A stretch of 64,000 nucleotides of DNA from Leptobrachium leishanense (GCA_009667805.1 CM019072.1:33845519-33909518); one strand, 5' to 3'; positions 21,756 through 32,580 are shown, counted from the stretch's first letter. The notes: generated by a model from the letters alone, not told the origin. Translations and numbers: made by a program.

Positions 21756-22834
21756 TCAGAGGTCCATTTTTCCCCGAAGGATCTCTGGAATATAACACTT
21801 TAGAACCATCTGCACTTAAAGAGCCTTTTAGGAGATTATGCAATTCGTGCGCTATCTTGGAGTAGCCTTCCACAAATCTACGGTAATACCCACAGAATCC
21901 AAGAAAGGACCTTAGTTCTCCAACATTATCCGGCTTGGGCCAGTTCACCACAGCTTCGATTTTGGCCGGGTCAGTTGCAACCCCTTGGGCAGAAACTATA
22001 TGTCCCACGTAGGTGACAGAGCTTCTAGCGAACTTGCATTTGTCTAAGGATAGTTTTAATCCCTCAGCTTCAAGTCTATCCAACACTTTCAATAGTCGGT
22101 GCTCATGCTCCTCTGGAGTCTTCCCAAACACTATGAGATCATCCAAGTACACCAAGCACTCTCGAGGGTTCATATCCCCAACGGTTTTCTCCATTAGACG
22201 TTGGAAAGTGGCGGGAGCTCCAGTGATACCTTGGGGCATCCGCGTAAACTGGTAAAATCCCAGAGGACAGATAAAGGCGTTTTTTTCCTGATCATCTACC
22301 TTCATGGGTACCTGGTAATACCCAGACCTTAGATCAAGTACACTGAACCACTGACTTCCAGACAGAGCATTCAGCAGATCTTCTATCCGGGGCAACGTAT
22401 ACTGGTCTGGTATGGTGCGCTTATTTAGTGTCCTGTAATCTATGCACAGCCGGACTGATCCATTCTTCTTGCGTACTACTACGATTGGGATGCATAGGGG
22501 CTACGAGATTCTGTAATAATCCCTGCTCCTTCCATCTGATGGAGAATATCCCTGACATCTTGTATGTCACGGGGTGGAATACGTCTAGATCTTTCCCGAA
22601 AGGGGGCAAAGTTGGATAATCGGATGGCATGGGTGGCACTTTTTGCACAGCCTACATCCATCTCTTCTTTGGAGAACACACTCTCTCTGGCTTGGAGTTT
22701 AGTTGGAGACTATCCTTCCATTCCTGGGATAGGGGAGAATCCTCTAGACTGAAATCCGCAGGAGTCCCGGGCATCTTCCCCTCTTCAGCTGTCACTGCCA
22801 TAATCGAGGAGATTTGGTCTAGCAGGTGGATCAC
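21715..22834 (-). pseudogene. Gypsy reverse transcriptase region (frameshifted)
   Basis: The 226-codon frame 22395-21715 holds the RT core: LDLRSGYYQVPM, FYQFTRMPQGITGAPATFQRL and the catalytic YLDD at 22139-22150, then YVGHIVSAQGV and LRSFLGFCGYYRRFVEGYSK of the thumb and connection. Upstream, 22834-22421 gives the RT N-terminal region (REYIRPS-like neighbourhood) in three overlapping frames, which points to at least two indels. It copies element RNA into DNA. As given in this window the chain is broken between the protease and the RT core. Confidence 0.9.
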
Positions 22835-22888
22835 CCAGCAGCTGACCCCGGTCTATACGCACTTCAGTGTGAGTTAGGTTTTGCACCA

Positions 22889-23398
22889 TCACCGGAAAGG
22901 CTTGCCCCGGTGGTTCTTCCAGTCTTTAACTTCAGGTATGACCATCCATCCTTTCTGAGCGTCATCCTCCGGAAGGGATTCAATTAAGTATTGTCGCCCA
23001 CCATCTAAAATTCCATCATGTAGAGTTGCCGAGGCCCGTAGGGATAGTGTTTCACCTGGTCTGATGAACACAGCTCCAATTCCGATGTAATGGCATTTCC
23101 CAGCTTTAGCCTGCAATGCCAGTCGCTGACACTCTTCTCCAAGGTGCGGACTAACTTCCATCAGATGATCCAGTGAAGCACCCCTCGTTCCCCCAAGGTA
23201 GTTTCTGAATACATCCTGCACCACCCTGGCATTGGTCCCGAGTATGATGGGGGCACAAACTCTCTTCACATCTGGGCAGATTATGGCCTCCAACTCCATG
23301 CTCTGTTCTGTTCCGGTATTCAACTGAGGAATGGTGATGGCGACCTTGATGCTTCCATCAGTCTTGCAGACTTGATCTCCCATGCCCCATAGCTGCAT
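22889..23398 (-). pseudogene. Gypsy protease/post-protease region
   Basis: This frame is in phase with the gag frame upstream and separated from it by one TGA at 23438-23440. The aspartic-protease signature (LLDTGS, at 23468-23479) lies just before that stop, and this 169-codon stretch carries the rest (IILGTNARVVQDVFRN; ILGTNF-type motif). It ends at a frameshift near 22890, since the next frame continues the same protein region. The enzyme would process Gag-Pol. Confidence 0.75.
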
Positions 23399-23437
23399 CT
23401 CTTCAGTGGGCAGTAAGGCAGATGCTTTAAATGCTGC

Positions 23438-24922
23438 TCATAGAATGACCTGTAAACTATAGTCATGTGACCCAGTATCTAACAGTGCTGAAGCATAGAT
23501 GCCATTGATTAGTACATGGATGATAGACCTGGGCCCTACTTTGGGATTGGCCTGTAAACGAGGAGCTCTTTTTTTTTTCTTAATTTTCTTTGAGAAAACT
23601 GTACTGTCTTCCAGGGGTCCTATCACTAGCACATGCCCGTCTTCTTCTCCCGAAGGGGCAGGGCATTCCCTGGCAAAATGTCCTGGCTGGCCGCAAGTAA
23701 AACATTTCCTCTCCCTTGGTTGATTTCGAGTCAGCCGGGTGGGCTCTGCCCTTTTCGGATCCCGCTCGGACCGTGGAGGATGTGACTGAGACTCTAATTC
23801 TGCTAGTCTTTCCCTGAGGCTAGCCATTTCAGTGTTCTCTTTTTCCCGAGGTTTCGTCAGGTTTCTTTGGAGGTGGCAGGAGAAAATCTGACTCTCGATC
23901 TCCTTCACTTGGGTTATGAGCAATATAAAATCTAAATCTTCTTTAGTCAGTCCTGCTCGCAAAGTAACAATTACTGGGTCATCGGACAAGGCACCCCGCA
24001 ATACTTGTTTTGTCAATTTCACATGAGCTTGAGCAGGTAACACTACATTCTTTTCCATCAGTTTTCCCAAAAACACTTGCAATCTGGTAACATAGTCAGA
24101 CAACCTCTCATGTTTCTTTTGACGGGTATTATAGAACTTATTAAGAAGACTTTCGGCATCCTCCACATCTCCATATACTCGTTGTAATACCAGTAGGTAC
24201 TCCTGAGACTCAATTTCTCCTTTTAAGATTTTATGTGCATTCACAATGTCCGTAGCTGGGGACCGCAGACTCTCCATTATTCTCTGTCGTTTCATAGCAT
24301 CAGTACAGGTCCATTCGCCCCAGCAATTGTGCTGCATTCCGCTTCCATATTTCAAAACTCTCTTCTCCCGATGGAACGGGTTGCATCCCTGAGAATACCC
24401 TCAACTTGCGATAGCTATGAGTATGATTAGCTGTCACAATTGCCTCTGAGAGTTTCCTGAGTACATCTGGTATATCGCCATTACTAGCCTCAGTTGGGTT
24501 TGGCATTGCTAGGTCTAGAAGACGTGGTCGGTATTTCATCCACAAAATCAATGTGGTTGACACGGAGCCTCTTCTCCTCTTGGGGTGGAATAGGTAATGT
24601 CCGGTGCCATCTCTTTGGAATGGCCCCTGCTTCTTCTTTGACACCGGCATATACAATCGGACAAAACTCTGATAGTTCATCGCTTAAATGAAGACCTATT
24701 GGCTTTGTGCAGTTCCTGAGATCCTTCAATGCATAAACCAGGATATATTTCTCTCCTGTTTGGTTTCTCAACACATCCTTGATGGTCACCATAGTCTCTG
24801 GTATAAGATTCTCTAACACGCGAATGCATTGCATAGCCTGTCCTTGGGTGGTATATGCATACCATCAGGGCCTGGTATATGGGTATCCTCTGATTAATAG
24901 CCCACTCAGTTACAAACGACAC
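23438..24922 (-). pseudogene. PNMA-like Gag (frameshifted)
   Basis: Four overlapping frames (24922-24677, 24834-24490, 24680-24300, 24355-23438) together cover Gag. The first part (TEWAINQRIPIYQALMV and ETMVTIKDVL) resembles the N-terminal domain of PNMA proteins. The middle (LRVFSGMQPVPSGEESFEIW, MKRQRIMESLRSPATDIVNA, LLVLQRVYGDVEDAESLL) resembles the PNMA/Arc capsid lobes. A CCHC zinc knuckle (CFTCGQPGHFAREC, 23666-23704) follows, then the protease DTG. PNMA genes of mammals are known to derive from gypsy-type Gag; this copy is still inside a retrotransposon. It would form capsids around element RNA. The frame breaks may be mutations or consensus indel errors. Confidence 0.75.
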
Positions 24923-24987
24923 CGTGGTCGTGGCTCAAATGTAAGGTGGAAAAATGTATCCTTTTTCATCTCAGCAGTGCCTCCATC

Positions 24988-25977
24988 TGTAACGCTCTTT
25001 TGCCGCTGGGGGCCGCCCCCGCTGGCACCCTCCAGCTGGGTTACACCTTCTTGCTTTACCTGTTGGTCCTGAGTTTCCGCATTTTGGGAATAAGGATACA
25101 TAGTGTTGGCAGTGCCTCCACCTGTCTGGGCATCCATGGCATGGACTGTTTGCCCAGGCAGGAACCTAATAATAACAACTACACAGTGGTACAATAAACA
25201 ATATAAACTTGTATTGAAATGCAAGTGGCAGCATAAAAGGATTTCAGGTAATACAGTAGCTAACTAGACACACCAACTGCTCTCTAACCTCCCAGCCCAG
25301 GACCCTCCCAAACAACCTGGAACCACCCTGATCTTCGTCCTAATGACAGCGAATGATGGGTACCAGTGGTGCACATAAGAGATGGGGCCCTTTTAGCATA
25401 ACGTAGCTGCCAGTACAGGAAAGGCTGTGGGTAAAATCCGCTCAGCAGCTGTGTGATTCTTAGTTAGTGTAAAGATGGATAGAATGCTGTCAGCGAGACA
25501 GAGAGAAAAGATGCTCGTTACCGCACAACTTCAGTTGCTCACAGTCCCAAGAAGGCTCTTGAACGTTGTAGCAATCTGCAGCCTCTGGATCAATTCTTCC
25601 CCACGCAGAATGCAGAATCTCCTCTGCCTGAAGTCAATGCCGCCAGCAAATCCCTCTGCCTGCGGCCTCCTTAACACAGGGCCCCTCTTCAAACACACTT
25701 GCCTCCTGAACAGTCCAGCACAATATACAGCAGACCAAGGTACACTCTCCAGCACTGGATGCTGCTGATTCTCTGTGCTCCAGCTTGCACAGATCCTGGA
25801 AAATCTCTCTTATCTGACTGCTCACTCTCTTTGCTCACTTTGTTCTGCCCACGCTGCATGCATGCTTTTTACTTCCTGTTTCTTTTTGCTTGGTCCTTCC
25901 TTTTTCCATTCATTGTCCCTGGCTCCCCTAGAGGCATAACAGCTGCAGTCCTCAGAGCCAAATTAAACACAGCTACA
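24988..25977 (-). repeat. 5' LTR of PNMA-like Ty3/gypsy element
   Basis: 990 bp, TGTAACGCTC to AGCTACA on the plus strand, paired with 18174-19164. Reading on the minus strand, the bases after this LTR are GATGGAGGCACTGCTGAG. TGGAGGCACTGC there is a candidate primer-binding site, but I cannot assign the tRNA. Confidence 0.95.
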
Positions 25978-26061
25978 AGTGTTTAAACGTCATAAAGATT
26001 TATCAGTCCTTAAGGATCTCAACTCCGCTACTCTCTAGTGGGCGCTACTCCCCCCGTTACA
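25978..26061 (+). repeat. LTR (family B), right part
   Basis: It continues 17381-18173 beyond the nested gypsy element. It ends CAACTCCGCTACTC...CCGTTACA and matches the end of the solo LTR at 31694-32575 (CAACTACGCTACTCC...CCGTAACA). Confidence 0.7.
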
Positions 26062-27170
26062 GATCCAAAGCATGCAGATTTCTGTGAGTGCGTGTGCGGG
26101 GTGGGGGAGAAGGGAGTTTAGGTGATCTAGATAGGTTGAAAGAGAGAAGGTGGTGGTAAAGATGGGGAAAAGGCGTCAGGTGAACTCAGAAATGGGGCAG
26201 AGGTTGGAAAAAAAAAAGGTCAATAGAGTGATCATCACGGTGAGTAGGGATAAGGGAAGATTGTGTAAGTCCAACAGAGGATGTGAGTGAAAGAGGTTTG
26301 GAGGCAGCAGGGGCAGAAGTATCATCAATCGGGATGTTGAAGTCCCCAAGAATTAGGCATGGAAGGTTAGTATACAGAAAGTGAGAAAGCTAGGTAGCAA
26401 AGTTGTCAAGGAACTGGGAGGTTTGTCCCGGTGGGTGGTAGATGACTGCTATCCTGAGAGCCAGGTGACAAAACAGGCGGATGCCATGTGCTTCAAATGA
26501 GAAGGAGAGAGATGGGGGTGGAGGGAGGAGCTGGTAGGTACAGGTGGGAGAGAGTAAAATTCCAAACCCCGCCACCATGTTTCTCACCCGGCCCAGGGGT
26601 ATAGCTGAAGTGTAGACCACCATATGTGAAAGCAGCAATGGAAGCAGTGTCAGTGGGACTTAGCCAGGTTTCTGTAACAGGTAGGAGGTTGAACGGGTTT
26701 AAGATTGAAAGGTTGTGGATAGCTGTGAGTTTATTGCACACAGAGCCAGTGTTCCAGAGGGTGCAGGAGAAAGGACAGGTGCTGAGGGCTTATAGGAATG
26801 AGTTTGCTGGGATTGCGGTGAGTTGTGTTACTTATAGTAGATAGAATGAGAGGGAAGTAGTGGACTTGTTGTGGGGTTAGGAGAGATGTTGTCATATAAA
26901 GTAACAGCAGGAGAGTGAGAAAGAGAAGGTGAGAATGGAATTTGTGTGATTGTAAGCCAGAGAATTTGAGGGAGACCGGTTTCTGAGGAAACAAAGGAGC
27001 TCATGGGAGGCCATCATGTGGGAAAAGAGAAAGGAGAGATGTAGATAGTGGTGGGTTTGATGGTACAGGGGCATGTATCCCATTTTAGGAAAAAGGCAGA
27101 ACTAAAGAGTAGAAGGGAAAGAGAGAGCATTGTGCAGCAGTGTGATTCCCAGAATTAGCATGTGGACCTT
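26062..27170 (-). pseudogene. L2-like LINE, apurinic/apyrimidinic endonuclease region
   Basis: Minus-strand frames 27083-26892, 26994-26731, 26741-26493 and 26638-26390 (stops and indels between) carry endonuclease motifs of L2/CR1-group LINEs. These are LLPVTETWLSPTDTASIA, GRVRNMVAGFGIL (a GGGV-type position), LALRIAVIYHPPG, then LGDFNIP-like sequence near 26340 and a DDH-type end near 26230. The endonuclease nicks target DNA to start target-primed reverse transcription. This is the 5' part of the LINE whose middle and 3' end lie at 14147-15125 and 9255-10031. The copy is dead. Confidence 0.8.
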
Positions 27171-27433
27171 GCAGCTCCTCCCTCCAGTTTCCATCTCCAG
27201 TTGTTAACTCCACTTTGCACCAGGCCGCTTAGGAACAGGCCAAGAGAAAGCTAAGGGAGCCAGATCCTGGTGTTAAATGAGCACTGAGTGCTAGCAATCA
27301 GTAAATTTGAGCTCACACACCTGGTGCCAAGCAGTCTGGAGTAGCTGCTAGATATATCTTCTGGCTTAATCTAAAGTACCTCCATGAACTGAGTCTCTGT
27401 AACTCCAGAATGAATTAGGCACTGTGTAAAAAT

Positions 27434-27490
27434 TTACCGCTGAGGAAGCCGCAGAGCGTAGATCGCTCAGGTGAAACGCGTTCGGTACCC
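27434..27490 (+). ncRNA. Hammerhead-ribozyme-like motif (one core change)
   Basis: TACCG (ending 27439) precedes CTGAGGA (27440-27446), then GCC, a loop with an internal GAGCG...CGCTC hairpin, GGT, GAAAC and GCGTT, then CGGTA. TACCG and CGGTA are exact complements and would form stem I. GCC with GGT gives stem II, and the ACGCGT palindrome gives stem III in a dimer. The conserved CUGAUGA reads CUGAGGA here, so this copy is probably inactive. It has the same architecture as 7903-7957 but different loops. Confidence 0.5.
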
Positions 27491-29032
27491 ATTTATTTTA
27501 TCTGTTTTTACTGGGGGTTTTTTTATGTCTTTTGACCGTTTATTTGTAAATAAATCCTGATATATCTAACTTTGGAGACACTTCTTTTCCATTCGCTTGA
27601 GAGGCTTTTCTGAGGAGTTGGGCCTGACAAACAAACTCCCAGGTGCCTAGAGAGAGCCTAGACAGGCTCTGAAACACGTGAGTGGTTTTAATCTACATAC
27701 ACTTTAAAGCATTATTATCACGTTATGCGCTATGTCTTTATTCCTTTTATTTTGAGGTATTTGAAGACGGAACTGCCGATTGCGGCCAGTGGGTGGGCCA
27801 TATGAAATCAACCCATATGTGCATACACTAGAGCAAGGCTAGGCTCTTCAGAGTGTGAGTTCTATAATCCACCGATTTGATATAAATGTTAAAAATTGAC
27901 TGTATTACGCTATGTCTGTTATGTTTTGTACTAAGGTATAATTCTTGCTGAGAACACACAGAGCTACTTATAAACCGAACTGAAAGCTAAGTTAAAAATA
28001 CTGTGTGAACACTGGGAAGCGCCACACCCTCCCCTTTACCTTTCATCTTAAATCCTATGTATGGCGTAGACAATAGGGACGACTCGTGTGGAGGTATTGG
28101 CGATTGTGTTCATTCATTTGCTTCCTTACCCTCTTCGAACAACTAATTCACTAATGGCGACTTCACCCTACTCTCTTACTGTGTAAAAACTTACTGGCCT
28201 AGATTCTCTAATGGTAGTCCTAGGCATGATGGTAGCCATTTATGGCACGAAAAACTCAAGTGACTCTACAAATCTGCTGAAGCAGGCTTATCCTAAAATT
28301 ACAACCTGCTACTTAATAGAAAAGAGAAGCACATGGGCGCTCTTTACTTCAGACAGGTTGTCTCTATTTTTATCTGTATTTAGATATTTAATTATTTATC
28401 CGCATCCATTACTTTTTATGGCTTATAGATAGAAACAGGAAGTCATGGGACTGCCTATAGATTGGCTTTAAGTCACAGCAGATAGCCTGTCCATGGCAAT
28501 TAATTAAGGGAACTTTCATTGTGTAAGAAGAAGAGACATGTAGGAGGCAGTTGGAGATGCGTGTAGTACCGGAGGATTCGTGCCCTGTCTCTTCCTGTGC
28601 AATCTCCCCAGACATTCTGCTTTTACACTTATAGACATATAGTGCGCTGTTGCTTCCGAATGCGACGTTGGAAATGTCTACTGATGTCCCCTATTGATTT
28701 GAACACTATTGTTTGAGCTGTATGATGAATGGGAAACCAGAGCTCATACATCGTCGATGCAATTAAACTGTCAGGATTTTTTTTTTTTCCTCCTGCATAT
28801 CACTGCACACATTTTAGACCAAAATATCTGACTTGCGATGGCCCTATATCTCTCAATTACAGCCACAACCAGCATGAAGTACCTACTGTAGCATCTGTAA
28901 TGTATAGATTAAACGTTAGAAATTGGATTAAAGAGATATAGCAGTGTTTTTTTAACTTTACATAATTTGGTCCAGCATAATAATCCAATAGGTATCGTAA
29001 TTGATTTGTGATAAATGTGTGATGTATGTAAT
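27491..29032. other. No gene recognised
   Basis: Non-coding sequence downstream of the hammerhead-like motif. Short ORFs show no family resemblance. A tract of T residues lies near 28778. Nothing else is supported. Confidence 0.4.
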
Positions 29033-29170
29033 AGAGGTGTGCGTTTCGTTTCGTATCGAATCGTAAATCGTCCGAAATTCTGCCGATTCGTATTTCGGAA
29101 GTACTTCCGAAATAATGAATCGATTTAATCTGAATCACATGAAAACGAAACGATTTCTAACAAGTCGATA
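29033..29170. mobile_element. Fragment related to the TTTTCG hAT MITEs
   Basis: It begins TAGAGGTGTGCGTTTCG, close to the TAGGGATGTGCGTTTCG terminus of the hAT MITEs at 5446, 47997 and 55295. It continues with TCG-rich words (ATCGAATCGTAAATCG). No second terminus or target duplication was found. It may be a truncated or divergent member. Confidence 0.4.
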
Positions 29171-29329
29171 TGTTGAAATGAAATCGATTCGTTAAGTCTC
29201 ACACAGAAAAAAAAAATCTCCGAAGTGCACCATATTTCCCTCTCAATTAACCTCTGCTGTGCTGAATCTATTGGATTCAGCACCACAGGCCAAATGACAG
29301 CAAAATATGGTACACTTCGGCGATTTGTA

Positions 29330-29670
29330 CATAGGAAACATTCATTTCAATGGTTTTCTATGCAACAATTTCACTGTCGCCGAAGATAATTTTCCTTGTT
29401 AATTGGCCTTTATTGCCCCAATACACCGGTGCAGTTAATCGATCTATGAATAGACTAACCATTACTTCTCTATGAGAGAATTTCACTGCCGCTGAATTGC
29501 AGCGATCTGCGCCGTATTTTGCTGTCAATTCACCAGTATTTGGCGTTTGACAGCTTTCTGAATAGACGAAATGCATGAAATTGCATTGTATGGTGAAATT
29601 CACTGTTCGGTACGATTCGGAGGCAAGTTTTTTGCTTATTGAATAAGCCTTTTGGTCTTGGTGACTGTTC
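29330..29670. mobile_element. Fragment of the GGGGTTATT MITE family
   Basis: It contains GAATAGACTAACCATTACTT, CTCTATGAG, TTTCACTGCCGCTGAAT and TTGAATAAGCC, matching the interior and end of the MITEs at 4337-5060 and 55814-56592. The termini are eroded. The minus-strand ORF at 29681-29358 is a repeat frame. Confidence 0.5.
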
Positions 29671-30460
29671 CTTTGACCCAAAAGTCGATGGAGGATTTGT
29701 GTTTGAAGGAAGGTAATTCAAAGTTTGCAAAGACTGATCAAAGATTGCAAAGCAGCCAATTATCCACAAAGATACAGAGGAGAGCAGCGGGCAACGCTAA
29801 CCAAAAGAGAAGATAAGGTAGATATGGGCTTCATGATAAATCAAATGTCCCTGGAATGCAGAGATGGAAAGAGTCCCGGATGACCTCGTGATTATTTTAG
29901 GAATGTTTTCATGCATACCAGGTCTGAATATTAACCGATGATTTGCACAAGGTACGGTGGAAGAAGTTGTCAAGCTAATCCACCCAGGGTATTTTTTCCC
30001 TTTTTGCCATTGTACATCGAGAGAGGAGAGGAGGAGTGCCGCGGCGAGGGAAGAATAGTACTCCTCATTAACAGAGGACTCTAGGGAACCACACACTGGT
30101 TTTTGTCTTCACATTTAATGCTTTTGTTTGCACAATTTCTTTGTCAATTCACATGCAAATTGACATTTGATAAATGTCCACATTGATTGACTTTTGCACA
30201 GAATTTAGATTTTTCTTCAGGAAACACCACATTGCAATAAATTCCGTTGGAGCAAGTCTTAAAATGTGCATGTAAATTGATCAGAATTGCAATTTCAGGA
30301 CAGATTTGGGATTCTATCATTTTTTATTTATTGTTAAAGCATACTAGTTATTAGGTAACCTAGAATATTGTGTATCCCCACAACGATTGCAATAGGATGG
30401 AGATTAGGGCTGTCAAAAATATTAATAATCATATATGTTTATGCGATCCATAGCAATGCT
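29671..30460. other. No gene recognised
   Basis: Non-coding spacer. Nothing is supported beyond short ORFs without similarity. Confidence 0.35.
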
Positions 30461-30624
30461 GCCTTGCATGAGGCTGCATCGATGCATTGCAGGTAAGCAT
30501 AGATTATGCCCAATCTGCCAATCGGGCAAATCAGACCGTGGTTAGGCATATTGGGCATAATCTATGCTTACCTGCAATGCATCGATGCAGCATCATGCAA
30601 GGCAAATCAGACCGTGGTTAGGCA
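30461..30624. repeat. 54-nt inverted repeat with 24-bp direct repeats
   Basis: Arms 30461-30514 and 30550-30603 are complementary at 53 of 54 positions, with a 35-nt spacer. A 24-bp sequence beginning GGCAAATCAGACCGTGG occurs once in the spacer (30525-30548) and once exactly after the right arm (30601-30624). The structure could extrude as a cruciform or fold as a long RNA hairpin. Confidence 0.95.
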
Positions 30625-30898
30625 GATTGGCTGCCGAGGACTCGCGTAGCCCGATCGGCCGCCCGGTCCTCAGGTAAGCTCATAGGCACGCACACGGGGC
30701 GAGCTGCGTCCCAGCTTGCCGCACACCATGGACCTAAATCCCTGGCGGTCAGGGTGCTTGCAGGGTCCACAATGCGATCTGTGCTTAGCACACAGACCAT
30801 AAAGCACACCCCACACTGGACGGGCGCTAACTGACTGCATCAGAGAGCGTCAGCAGTATCTGACAGGTCAGTGATCGCCAGCACTCGAGCTGTCTGGT

Positions 30899-30994
30899 GT
30901 GGAAGGTGCTATGTGATCTATCTCAAAGCACAGATAGTATTGCAGGCTGCAATACAATCTGTTTTTTGAGAACAGATCACAAAGCACCTTTCAC
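30899..30994. repeat. 46-nt imperfect inverted repeat
   Basis: 30899-30945 pairs with 30949-30994 with several mismatches (GGTGCTATGTGATCT against the complement of AGATCACAAAGCACC). The two arms are almost adjacent, giving a tight hairpin. Confidence 0.85.
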
Positions 30995-31004
30995 GCCAAA
31001 CTCG

Positions 31005-31150
31005 ACGGCCGGGCAGGTGTTAGGCCTACTCAACGGCCATGCAGGCGTTTGGCCTACTCAGCGGCTGGGCGTTTGGCCTCCTAGACAGCCATGCAGGCTT
31101 ATGGCCTACTCGACGCCCGAGCGGACGATCGGCCTACTCGACAGCCGGGA
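31005..31150 (+). repeat. Short GC-rich tandem repeats
   Basis: About five degenerate units of 25-32 bp built on GGCCTACTCGACGGCC and CATGCAGGCGTTT. They follow the hairpin at 30899-30994. No coding role is apparent. Confidence 0.7.
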
Positions 31151-31688
31151 GGTGCACAGGTACTTTTGGGGATACTCACAGTGATGGGGATACCAGCGGG
31201 GCTCCGTAGTAGTACGGGGATACTGTTGGGGATACTCACCCTGTTGGTGGCTTTACGGCAGAGTGTACTACGTACCACCGAGGAGGAGGGCCCTTTTGAC
31301 GTGTGCCTTCACTTCCCAGAGAGCGAATGGAAGGAGGAGAGCCCTTCTGTCGAGTGGTGTCAGCAGTCTCCACCCCGTTGTTGGAGGGTAGTGGGAGGGG
31401 TGTACTTGTGCCCTGTAACCGGTGTGTGGCTTTGCCTGTTATTACCGCAAACAGGACTCACTCGCTCCTTGCACACAGCGATACCTGACATGCTCTTATT
31501 TTGATTTTCTGTGTATTACCCTGGCCGCCTTCAACGTTACACTCTGGCTCTGTTTGGATTAGCTAACTTTTCTTCTGCTTTTCTACCTGGACGTCTTGCA
31601 GCCTACTTTGACCCCAGGATCTCTTGTGTTTCTAACACTCTGTCAAACCATAGAGCTAGGTGGCAGCGCTAAAAGATGTGGCAGCAGC
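31151..31688. other. No gene recognised
   Basis: This contains a 137-codon plus-strand frame (31091-31504) that starts in the tandem repeats and shows no recognisable domain. I do not call it a gene. Confidence 0.35.
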
Positions 31689-31693
31689 GGTAG

Positions 31694-32575
31694 TGTTACG
31701 TCATCAGCCCCCGCAGCGTTGCCTGAGGGGTCTGGGCATGGTCCTGTGTCGCTAGCTGGTCGGATGCCAGCACTCAATGATGGCTGATCGGCGTCCGAGG
31801 GGGCGGGGCCTGGCACGGTCATGAGGAGCCGCTGGGTTTAAAGCAGGGCGTGAGTAGTTTCTCATCGCCCTGACGTGGAGTCTAGTTCCCGCATCGCCTG
31901 ATTACTATTACATTTATTGATATTTTGTTGCCAACCTGTTTCTGTCTGAGGACCCTGCTTCCGTACCTGACCCGACTTTACTATTTGACGATTCTTTGGT
32001 TTCTCCCTTTGGTGTTTGTCTGTGCGGATTTATGTTGTGCCGCATGTGTGCGGATTGGAGTTCTGCCCGTCTCCTTGGTCATTCCGTCTCACGCTCTTGG
32101 TCTCTGGTAGCTACCCAATCCGATCTAAGTCCTAATCGCAAGGCACATGATTGTGGGTCTATCTGCCAAGCCGTGAGTCCTGTTTATTGTAACAACAATC
32201 TGCTATCAGCACGGTTTGGTTTCTACGCATATGCCAAGTTTACCTATGATGTGACTGCCCTGCAGCATGCACAATTCATCTACCGCGACAAACCATTGCT
32301 TGAAAACAAATGTAAAAAAGTTTATGCTTATCTGACCTTTAGTCCTGTTCATGTCTCCAAGTTTTGTTTCTCTGCATATAGAGTTTATGTATCTACACTA
32401 AACAGTCTTTTGGTCTCGAAACCAATTGAGTACTACTCAGGATTGTCTATCTGCTCCCTGGCTTGGGAGACCTGGTCTCATAATACCGATTGTTTAGTGA
32501 ACGTTTGTCAGAAAAATCGGTTCATTACGATCCCAACTACGCTACTCCAGTGTGAGTGCTATAGTGCCCGTAACA
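31694..32575 (+). repeat. Solo LTR (family B) with perfect 5-bp TSD
   Basis: 882 bp from TGTTACGTCATCAGCCCC to GCCCGTAACA, flanked by GGTAG at 31689-31693 and 32576-32580. It contains a GGGTTTAAAGCAGGGCG promoter-like segment near 31835 and is related to the interrupted LTR at 17381-26061. Its layout (GGGCGG block, GGTTTAAA, then ACGTGG) resembles the chromovirus LTR at 53833-54402, so I infer a gypsy element that was lost by LTR-LTR recombination. The 194-codon frame inside is not a gene. Confidence 0.85.
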
Positions 32576-32580
32576 GGTAG

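Larger units (their letters stand above)
18174..25977 (-). mobile_element. Ty3/gypsy LTR retrotransposon with PNMA-like Gag
   Basis: A full-length 7.8 kb element on the minus strand: 5' LTR 24988-25977, gag, protease, RT, RNase H, integrase, 3' LTR 18174-19164. Domain order PR-RT-RH-IN places it in Ty3/gypsy. There is no chromodomain and no env-like frame. It is inserted in the family-B LTR (17381-26061). The flanking four bases ATTG and AGTG suggest a short target duplication with one mismatch. The pol 3' part is intact over 810 codons; gag and the PR/RT start carry frame breaks. Confidence 0.9.

Noticed and set aside
21755..26061. Possible endogenous retrovirus with env
   Set aside because: No env-like frame, signal peptide or transmembrane segment was seen between integrase and LTR in either full-length element. 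Domain order and Gag type fit Ty3/gypsy.
28211..28432. Short hydrophobic ORF starting MVVLGMMVAIYG
   Set aside because: 73 codons in AT-rich DNA without context or recognisable family. Chance frame.
32000..32580. 194-codon plus-strand ORF
   Set aside because: It lies entirely within a solo LTR and has no domain.
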